The position numbers and the translations under genes were made by a program. Shown piece by piece: positions 58,438 to 64,000 of a stretch of DNA of 64,000 nucleotides (within the stretch, counting starts at the first letter, position 1; every line of letters starts with the position of its first letter). The stretch is from assembly GCA_013285825.1 (NCBI GenBank), contig JABDGV010000004.1, positions 1 to 64,000 of the forward strand. Reading direction: 5' to 3'. Source of the DNA: Bacteroidota bacterium. GTDB taxonomy: Bacteria > Chlamydiota > Chlamydiia > Chlamydiales > FEN-1388. The notes under the pieces were generated by a model. That model was not told the origin of the DNA. It worked only from the letters and a program-made list of their open reading frames with translations, and did no database searches.

Positions 58438-59016
58438 TCACAACCATCCCACACGAAATTCATCGACAGCTCTTTTAAATGCTTGAGTATTGAGCGATGA
58501 GAAGAGAAGTCGAGATGGGCTTTCTGTATAGGCATGGAGTGCTCCGTGCAGTTGCATAAATGCTTGATGGAGCGCTTCACTTCTTGCCCGAATTTGCTGA
58601 GACTTCTGAAGGAGGCTGTTTGCCGTTTGTGCTTGTATAGAGGGAATTCTACTGCTCGTAATAATTCTCTGTATATCTTCTGCCGTCTCCCACGTCGCAA
58701 TTTGTATAAAGGCTTCCGTTGTCTCAACTTGCTCTGAATCATCCATGATGATGCTTAAATAGCATTTTCGCATTCGAATTAAAACAGGGGATAGAGGAAG
58801 AGGCCCTCCAGAATAGGGATTGAGTGCATAGGCTCGAAGTATGGCTTTAGAGTGTTTGTTAAATAAGCTTTTTATTTGAAGAAAAATGAAAGCACAAGTC
58901 ACTGTAATCTTTTGAAAAGCTGTCTGGGTTCGTGCTGAATCCATTCTGAAATAGTCGTGTTCCCACCCAACGATGATTCCTTGGTAGTTTGTAGCTTGAA
59001 CCGTTTTTAAACTCAT
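58438..59016 (-). CDS. hypothetical protein
   Basis: A 192-residue protein on the minus strand, convergent with the preceding gene. It has a hydrophobic stretch (TVTCAFIFLQIKSLF) at about residues 38-52, then basic and helical parts rich in Gln, Ser and Ala (SRIPSIQAQTANSLLQKSQQ, IRARSEALHQAFMQLHGALH). A second frame over the same bases (58197-58742) was judged a shadow because this one has more regular codon use and a plausible start at 59016. Function is not recognised. Confidence 0.5.
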   Translation of the reverse strand: MSLKTVQATNYQGIIVGWEHDYFRMDSARTQTAFQKITVTCAFIFLQIKSLFNKHSKAILRAYALNPYSGGPLPLSPVLIRMRKCYLSIIMDDSEQVETTEAFIQIATWETAEDIQRIITSSRIPSIQAQTANSLLQKSQQIRARSEALHQAFMQLHGALHAYTESPSRLLFSSLNTQAFKRAVDEFRVGWL

Positions 59017-59143
59017 TAGGCTTGTCGTCGTATATCATCTTAAATCATACTTTAAATAACACTTTGGGTGAAGAGAGCCTTGAATCAAACTTTCAAAGAT
59101 TGGTATCGTTGTTCGCACTTTTGTAAAAAATGAATAAGGCTTT

Positions 59144-59770
59144 ATGAGCAGCTATTTTTTTTCTCTCCTCCTTGCCCTTTTAAATGTAGTCACACTCTTT
59201 GCAGTTGATTATGACCAGATTTTTGAAGCCAAAATTCCTGATGGGATTGTTTTGCGAGACTGTGGCTATGGTTTAGGCCTTTTTGCGACTCAGCCTTTTA
59301 AAGCCGGCGATGTTCTTTATAAGAACCATTATCAAATTGTTAAAGATGTGGAAAAGAGCTACCTGCTCCATACCGATCAAGGCGATTTTCCATTTTCAAC
59401 TACAACCCATACGGTCTCTATTGGAAACGGCAATAGACTTTTTTATTCATTTGAATCTTTCATCAATCACTCATGTGATCCCAATACACTCACATTATCG
59501 ACTCCTGCAATGATGCTAAGAAATGAATATTATCAGGTTGCAGTTAAGGACATAGAAGTGGGCGAGGAACTGTTTTGTGACTATAACATGTTTGACTATG
59601 ACTGCAGAGATGAGGGGGGGATTGAATGTAGGTGTGGAGCGGCTGTCTGTCGAAAGCAGATTATTGGCTTCAAGTGGCTGCCCATGGAAGAACAGCTCCG
59701 TCTCTTGCCAATAGCTGAACCATCTATAATCAAGCAGTTTATTGCCGATCACCCTGAATATTCATTATGA
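59144..59770 (+). CDS. exported SET-domain methyltransferase
   Basis: A 208-residue protein with signal peptide MSSYFFSLLLALLNVVTLFA. The SET domain is complete: GYGLGLFATQPFKAGDVLY (SAM loop), FINHSCDPNTLTLS (NHSC), and GEELFCDYNMFDYD (ELxxDY), then post-SET cysteines in ECRCGAAVCRKQIIGFKWLP. SET enzymes methylate lysines using SAM. Chlamydia NUE (CT737) is a secreted SET protein of host histones, but here export would be through Sec. Its stop overlaps the next start (ATGA). A host target, such as histones, is inference. Confidence 0.9.
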   Translation: MSSYFFSLLLALLNVVTLFAVDYDQIFEAKIPDGIVLRDCGYGLGLFATQPFKAGDVLYKNHYQIVKDVEKSYLLHTDQGDFPFSTTTHTVSIGNGNRLFYSFESFINHSCDPNTLTLSTPAMMLRNEYYQVAVKDIEVGEELFCDYNMFDYDCRDEGGIECRCGAAVCRKQIIGFKWLPMEEQLRLLPIAEPSIIKQFIADHPEYSL

Positions 59771-60393
59771 AATTTAGAAACGCGTTTTTCCTGCTGCTTG
59801 TTGTTACTGGTCCTTGCTTTGCATTACAGACCCTTTTTGTTAATGAGAGCTACGTCTATGAAATGTATGAACCAGAAGATTGCATCCCTCTTTCAGTTCT
59901 TGATGAGGGGATGAGAATGTATTTTGAAGCGTATCAATTTCCTAGGCTTTACGAAGGAATTTCCTTAGAAGAGCTTCATATCGATGAGACGAGGTTTAAA
60001 TCGTACGAAGAGTTTATCTTGGACATGTTACAAAAGGATTTTGCAAGCTATCAAGATCCGAAAGATATTTCTCGTGCCTATTTTCAGGCTCGAAGTTTAA
60101 GCGACAATCAAATCGTTGCGATTTGTGCTGTTTTGAAACTCACCCAATCTGGCCACTATTATATGGATCACTTAGGAGTCCATAAGGATTTTAGACGCCA
60201 GGGGATTGCTTCGACAATACTGAAAGAGGTGATCAATACATTTCCGGACTTAATTGAAATGTCGCTGGATACACGTATTTTTAATAAACCTGCTCAGGCT
60301 CTTTATGAAAAAACTGGGTTTAAGAAGTTGGACATTAATCCAAACCCACGTATGCATCAAACCTATATCCACTATGTTCTTACAAATAACTAA
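59767..60393 (+). CDS. exported GNAT-family acetyltransferase
   Basis: A 208-residue protein with signal peptide MKFRNAFFLLLVVTGPCFALQ. The C-terminal GNAT domain has AICAVLKL, then HLGVHKDFRRQGIASTILKE (motif A, R-R-Q-G-I-A) and LDTRIFNKPAQALYEKTGFK (motif B). The N-terminal ~90 residues have VNESYVYEMYEPEDCIPLSV and may hold the acceptor site. Acetyl-CoA is needed, again cytosolic or host. It overlaps the SET gene by 4 bases and the amidase gene by 20 bases, so the three are one operon. Confidence 0.85.
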   Translation: MKFRNAFFLLLVVTGPCFALQTLFVNESYVYEMYEPEDCIPLSVLDEGMRMYFEAYQFPRLYEGISLEELHIDETRFKSYEEFILDMLQKDFASYQDPKDISRAYFQARSLSDNQIVAICAVLKLTQSGHYYMDHLGVHKDFRRQGIASTILKEVINTFPDLIEMSLDTRIFNKPAQALYEKTGFKKLDINPNPRMHQTYIHYVLTNN

Positions 60394-61509
60394 CTGCATT
60401 GTTGTATTGCTTCTTTGCTTCGCCAATGTATATGGGGTCGATTTACACGATTTTGATCGATATCAAAATCAGTTGACTCGCAGCCAAGTCGAACAAAAAA
60501 TCAAAACCTATTTGGAAAAGGATCCATCTGTCAGCGATTATTATCGAATAACTGATGAGTCTCTTACCATTCTTGATCTCAAGCAGGGCCAGGTAGAGTA
60601 TGTGCTTTTATTTGCAGCAGCTCCACAACCTGATAAGCCTAAAATCAAAAAGACGCTCCAAAAAGCAAGAATAGCGATTGATCCAGGCCATTTTGGAGGA
60701 GCATTTGCAGAATTAGAGGAGCGTTTCATTGCCATTCCTTCAGGGAATAAACTCCTCAGCTTTAACGAAGGTACTCTTACCTATCTGACAGCCCTTGCAT
60801 TAAAAGAGCTCTTGGAAAAAGAGGGTGCGGAGGTTTTTGTCACACGATCAGATATTGGCCGAGGAGCAATTAAAGAGAGCTTTTTTGAGTGGCTCGAAAA
60901 ACAACCCCACCTATGGATTAGTGGCGACTCTCTTCCCCAACTCTTTCGAAAATACTATAACAGGGCAGATCTGATCGCTCGAGCAGATTTGATAAATGCT
61001 TTTGCTCCAGATGTTACGATTATGATTCATTACAACGACCATCCTATGGATGAAAAGGATACCGTTGCACAAGCTAACTACAACATTATCTTTATCCCTG
61101 GAGCCTTTTCTTGCAATGAGTTGAGCCGTCCTCAAGATCGATATGAATTTTTGCGTCTGGTTGTCACCGATAAATTGAAGAGTCACTCAAACTTTCGAAA
61201 AAGATTGCCAATCAGTTTGTAGCTCGACTGAAAGTACCTTTACTTTCTCCGGATGTGAAATTGGACTATCTTGAAAGCTGTTGCCTCTATCTGCTTCCTG
61301 GAATCTATTCTCGCAATTTGGCCTTAACACGCTTGGTTCACAGCCCATTATGCTATGGGGAAACGCTGGTCCAAAATAACGAAATTGAAGCGCATAGACT
61401 TGCAACCAATGATACACTTGTTGCAGGCAGGCCAGTCCCTAGTCGAGTTTGCCAAGTAGCACGAGCCTATTTTGAGGGGATCAGGGAGTATTTTGATCAC
61501 AAGCTTTGA
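60374..61509 (+). pseudogene. N-acetylmuramoyl-L-alanine amidase, frameshifted
   Basis: Signal peptide MFLQITNCIVVLLLCFANVYG from ATG 60374. The amidase_3 core has RIAIDPGHFGGAFAELEE (Zn His), FNEGTLTYLTALALKELLEK (Zn Glu) and DVTIMIHYNDHPMDEKD (Zn His), an enzyme that cleaves peptidoglycan side chains. The first frame ends at 61222, but from 61195 the next frame continues without a break: SKKIANQFVARLKVPLLSPD and so on to 61509. One missing base near 61195 splits the ~378-codon gene. Either the gene is recently broken or there is a sequencing error. Its end overlaps the convergent kinase-like gene by 13 bases. Confidence 0.75.
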
Positions 61510-62567
61510 TTTGTGCTATGAAGCGATTTAATCCCTTTGACCATAAACTCAGGGTCTATGTAGTGATTTTTTGCATTCTGTGTGATGAGTTCGGCGTTGA
61601 CAGGATCACCGAGTACTCCTTCGATAGGGCCGTTGGGGTTATCGTAGAGGTAGAAGCGCAGTGCCATAGCTATTTCTATTAGGCAGCGTTTAGTCTGTGT
61701 TATTAGGTGAGCCTTTTCAAGGTCGGTTAAAGGACGAATTTTTTGGTAGGCGGCAATAAAGGATGCAAATTCCTTAAGCTTGAAATTGCCTTCGTCATCA
61801 AATCCATAGTAGATTTGGGCAAGCCCAATATCGTCGAGAAGATAGTCATAGCGCATGTAGTCACAATCAATAAGTGAGAGCTGCCCATTCGAATCTGCAA
61901 GGATGTTGGAATATGAAAAATCGCCATGGATGAGCCCTTTTGGCAGCTGTTCTAAATAGCTAAAATCGAGAGAATTCCAGAGTGTTTCTAGATAGCTGCA
62001 ATGCTCCCATCTTTTGCATTGTTCAAAGAGGAAGGCCATATCACGACGAGGTTTAAGAGCTCTTTCTGGCGTGTCGATTAAATGGAGCCTGGCCATGATT
62101 GCGCCGGCTTTTGGAAAATGTTCATCGGTAATGTGATTCCCTTCGAGAAACTCATTCACCATGATAATTTTTTCATCTTTCAGACAGGGAAAAACAACTG
62201 TCGCAGGTGTAATGATGCCGTGGGCAGTTAAAAAGGGCCTTATTCCATCAAAAAATTGATAGGTTGCGGCCATGTCATCTAATGTATTGGTATTGAAAAT
62301 TTTTAACGCATAGGAGTTGCCTGTAGTTTTATTTGTGATGCGGAAAACTTTGTTTGCAGTACCAGAATTCATGTGCTGGATAGAGATATCACCCTCAAAT
62401 TGAGGTATGCCATGTACAACATCCTTGAGATAAGGAAACTTTTCGAGTACCCCATTGTTAGTTTTGTTGTTTTTAAGAGGAATGTCTCGCTGTTCGTATA
62501 CACGTATTCCATATCCGAGTACGAATATAAGTGTAAAAATTGCGATAGTTTTTTTGAGGGTATTCAA
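61497..62567 (-). CDS. choline-kinase/APH-like phosphotransferase with N-terminal anchor
   Basis: A 356-residue protein. It starts TTG at 62567 and has MNTLKKTIAIFTLIFVLGYG, a signal peptide or anchor. The APH/choline kinase fold follows: SGTANKVFRITNKTTGNSYA, LKIFN (Lys), MVNEFLEGNHITDEHF, then GLIHGDFSYSNILADSN with catalytic Asp (HGD-x4-N) and QLSLIDCDYMRYDYLLDDIG (metal Asp). This is the LicA-like subgroup. It could phosphorylate choline, ethanolamine or a sugar alcohol, all abundant in the host, using ATP. Located outside the cytosol it would need host ATP. The amidase gene is convergent. Confidence 0.85.
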   Translation of the reverse strand: MNTLKKTIAIFTLIFVLGYGIRVYEQRDIPLKNNKTNNGVLEKFPYLKDVVHGIPQFEGDISIQHMNSGTANKVFRITNKTTGNSYALKIFNTNTLDDMAATYQFFDGIRPFLTAHGIITPATVVFPCLKDEKIIMVNEFLEGNHITDEHFPKAGAIMARLHLIDTPERALKPRRDMAFLFEQCKRWEHCSYLETLWNSLDFSYLEQLPKGLIHGDFSYSNILADSNGQLSLIDCDYMRYDYLLDDIGLAQIYYGFDDEGNFKLKEFASFIAAYQKIRPLTDLEKAHLITQTKRCLIEIAMALRFYLYDNPNGPIEGVLGDPVNAELITQNAKNHYIDPEFMVKGIKSLHSTNQSL

Positions 62568-62624
62568 GCAGACGCTCTTCTTTATTTTTTTCTAGTTTAA
62601 AGAACTTTTTAGTTTTCAAATAGC

Positions 62625-62654
62625 TTGAAAGCTTTATTTTACTTACAATATGTA
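62625..62654 (+). promoter_or_regulatory. candidate promoter of the PAP2 gene
   Basis: TTGAAA at 62625-62630 and TATGTA at 62649-62654, 18 bases apart, 24 bases before the ATG. Confidence 0.35.
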
Positions 62655-62677
62655 GGAAGTAGTTGGAAGGAGCGGGC

Positions 62678-63544
62678 ATGCTTTCGAGTTTCGATTTAGA
62701 TGTTTTGCGATTTATTCAAAGCTTCAGGACACCTGCTCTCGATAGTTTTTTTAAGTGCATCGATTATTTTGACTCTAATTATTTTTACCTCGCACTTATA
62801 GTTGCCCTTTGGCAGGGCTATAGCCGACGAGCTGGTGTGTGGCTGTTTTATATTCTTTCCATGAACACTTTCATAAATATTGCATTTAAAACCTTTTTTG
62901 CTCGAGAAAGACCCTTCCATCTAGATCCAAGCCTTGGAGTTATCTCTGCCGGTGGATATAGCTTGCCCAGCGGTGCAGCTCAAGTTTATATGCTTTTATC
63001 GTGCCTGCTTATCGCACACTGGAAAAGCCGCTGGAGATGGCCTGTAGCTTTAGGCACTCTTTTCTTAGTCTCGCTCTCCCGCGTCTATTTAGGAGTGCAT
63101 TACCCGACAGATATCCTTGCAGGGTGGTTTGTTGGCTTCCTTCTTTTTTTACTTATTTACTCAATTACCCCAGCAATTAACCGGCTATTGGAAAGGCTCA
63201 ACCGCTTTCAACTTTTTTTGATCAGCGAGGCGATCCCGATTTTCCTTCTTTTGGTGCAATACTCTGCTTCAGGAACCAGGTTGTGCTTTACACTTATAGG
63301 AGTAGGTCTAGGCCTCTTTATTGGCAGCACTGTTCAGCAAGAGGAATCATCTCTCTTGAAACCAATAGAAAGAGTTCTTCGTGCTGTGTGGGGTATTTTT
63401 GGATTGCTTCTATTCTTAAACATTATTCGATTATTTCCTGCCTCAAATGGATATATATACTTCTCCCATTTTCTCATCGGCATATGGTTTAGCCTTCTGG
63501 CTGATTTCTTTAAGCGGCTGCTCTTCAAGATACAAATTGTCTAA
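62678..63544 (+). CDS. PAP2-superfamily membrane phosphatase
   Basis: A 288-residue integral membrane phosphatase with GGAAGGAG upstream of ATG 62678. PAP2 motifs: KTFFARERPFHLD (K-x6-RP), SLPSGAAQVYM (PSG-H-like; here S-G-A-A, with His not in place) and SLSRVYLGVHYPTDILAGW (SR-x5-H-x3-D). The second motif has SGAAQ rather than SGHA. Family members dephosphorylate lipid phosphates such as undecaprenyl pyrophosphate or phosphatidic acid. A further C-terminal ~130 residues with four membrane segments are unusual. A candidate promoter TTGAAA/TATGTA lies at 62625-62654. Confidence 0.8.
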   Translation: MLSSFDLDVLRFIQSFRTPALDSFFKCIDYFDSNYFYLALIVALWQGYSRRAGVWLFYILSMNTFINIAFKTFFARERPFHLDPSLGVISAGGYSLPSGAAQVYMLLSCLLIAHWKSRWRWPVALGTLFLVSLSRVYLGVHYPTDILAGWFVGFLLFLLIYSITPAINRLLERLNRFQLFLISEAIPIFLLLVQYSASGTRLCFTLIGVGLGLFIGSTVQQEESSLLKPIERVLRAVWGIFGLLLFLNIIRLFPASNGYIYFSHFLIGIWFSLLADFFKRLLFKIQIV

Positions 63545-63558
63545 TGGTGAGGCGTACA

Positions 63559-64000
63559 ATGGATACAGAGCTGCTCAATCTTGGATCTGAAGCATTACGA
63601 AAGGCAGCGCTCAACCAAGATGCGAAAAACTATGTTTTATCAAACCCCACTCTCTTCCAAACTTTAAAGAAGGCTGCCAATCGCTACATAGGCGGAGAAA
63701 CTCTCGAAGAAACCGTCCGTAAAGTTCAGGCAGAAAATAGGCGTTCGTTTAAATGCTCCATAGAATTCATGGGTGAAAATACAAAAACGGAAGAGGAAGC
63801 AAACAGCGCCCGAGATGAGTTTGTGCAAATATGCCGAGAGATCAAAAAACAAAATTTAAACTCAACGGTCTCGCTCGATCTCTCCCATATTGGCTTAAAC
63901 ATTTCAAAAGAGCTCTGCTTAGACAATTTAAGTACTATTTGCCGAGAGGCAAAAAAAGCTAACACGGAAGTACTTATTAGTGCAGAAGGGCATGAACAGA
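63559..64000 (+). CDS. proline dehydrogenase, 5' part (runs off the right edge)
   Basis: 147 codons are in the window. ATG 63559 is preferred, with GAGG 6 bases upstream, over ATG 63544 that overlaps the PAP2 stop. SIEFMGENTKTEEEANSARD and TVSLDLSHIGLNIS match the proline dehydrogenase barrel, and SRE-type later parts are outside the window. The enzyme oxidises proline to pyrroline-5-carboxylate with FAD, feeding electrons to the quinone pool. Whether a P5C dehydrogenase domain follows (PutA fusion) cannot be seen. Confidence 0.8.
   Translation, partial: MDTELLNLGSEALRKAALNQDAKNYVLSNPTLFQTLKKAANRYIGGETLEETVRKVQAENRRSFKCSIEFMGENTKTEEEANSARDEFVQICREIKKQNLNSTVSLDLSHIGLNISKELCLDNLSTICREAKKANTEVLISAEGHEQ

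Noticed and set aside
58197-58742. 181-residue basic open frame on the minus strand
   Set aside because: Overlaps two better candidate genes and is extremely Arg/Lys/Gln-rich, as shadows often are.
61190-61210. Programmed -1 frameshift in the amidase
   Set aside because: No X-XXY-YYZ slippery heptamer or downstream stem-loop is seen; a lesion or base error is simpler.

Overview
The window looks like chromosome of an environmental chlamydia (Parachlamydia/Waddlia-like), not classical Chlamydia. Several blocks keep chlamydial gene order: rpsD, murJ and nfo (CT626-CT624); hemA, parE, parC, a small CT659-like gene, rluD, kdsA, an lptC-like gene and lptB (CT662-CT653); and pheT followed by a CT476-like lipoprotein. 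UhpC-type sugar-phosphate uptake also fits an intracellular bacterium. The species is not identified; these calls rest on reading the sequence, not on database searches.

Layout. 1-3 kb: three tandem small secreted proteins (one cut by the window edge) and a large protein with an F-box-like motif and LRR-like repeats. 3-12 kb: two tRNAs, RecO-like, RlmN, hibernation factor HPF, an orphan HsdR-N-like protein, UhpC, a DUF115/Maf-like protein, a MORN protein and rpsD. 12-19 kb: a putative effector, MurJ, a small His-rich secreted protein, an unknown protein, endonuclease IV and AsnRS. 19-25.4 kb: an accessory segment with a VapBC-type toxin-antitoxin pair behind a double palindromic operator, a membrane protein + methyltransferase + type III polyketide synthase set, a candidate cysteine-protease effector, HemA and a PseB-like dehydratase. 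25.5-39.3 kb: conserved core with topoisomerase IV, RecX, RluD, Dtd, KhpA, a giant DHH protein, FolK, KdsA and an LPS-export operon. 39.3-49.4 kb: a repeat patch, a glycosyltransferase, two NDKs around a PabA-like amidotransferase, PheT, MORN lipoprotein, SH3 and SWIM-finger proteins and PhoH. 49.5-62.6 kb: three tandem secreted C1q/TNF-like proteins and a run of enzymes, many with export signals. The right edge holds a PAP2 phosphatase and the start of a proline dehydrogenase.

The most striking pattern is that enzymes which normally work in the cytosol and need ATP, UTP, SAM, acetyl-CoA or NAD carry N-terminal Sec-type signal or anchor sequences. They are NDK, GH130, GalE, uridine kinase, a TylF-like O-methyltransferase, a SET-domain methyltransferase, a GNAT acetyltransferase and a choline-kinase-like phosphotransferase. 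I infer a set of exported enzymes, possibly acting in the inclusion or host cell. The polyketide set and a family of long palindromes whose two arms vary together are the other main leads.

The window has four tRNA genes (Leu-GAG, Arg-TCG, Pro-CGG, Arg-TCT), no rRNA, no recognisable transposase and no CRISPR array.
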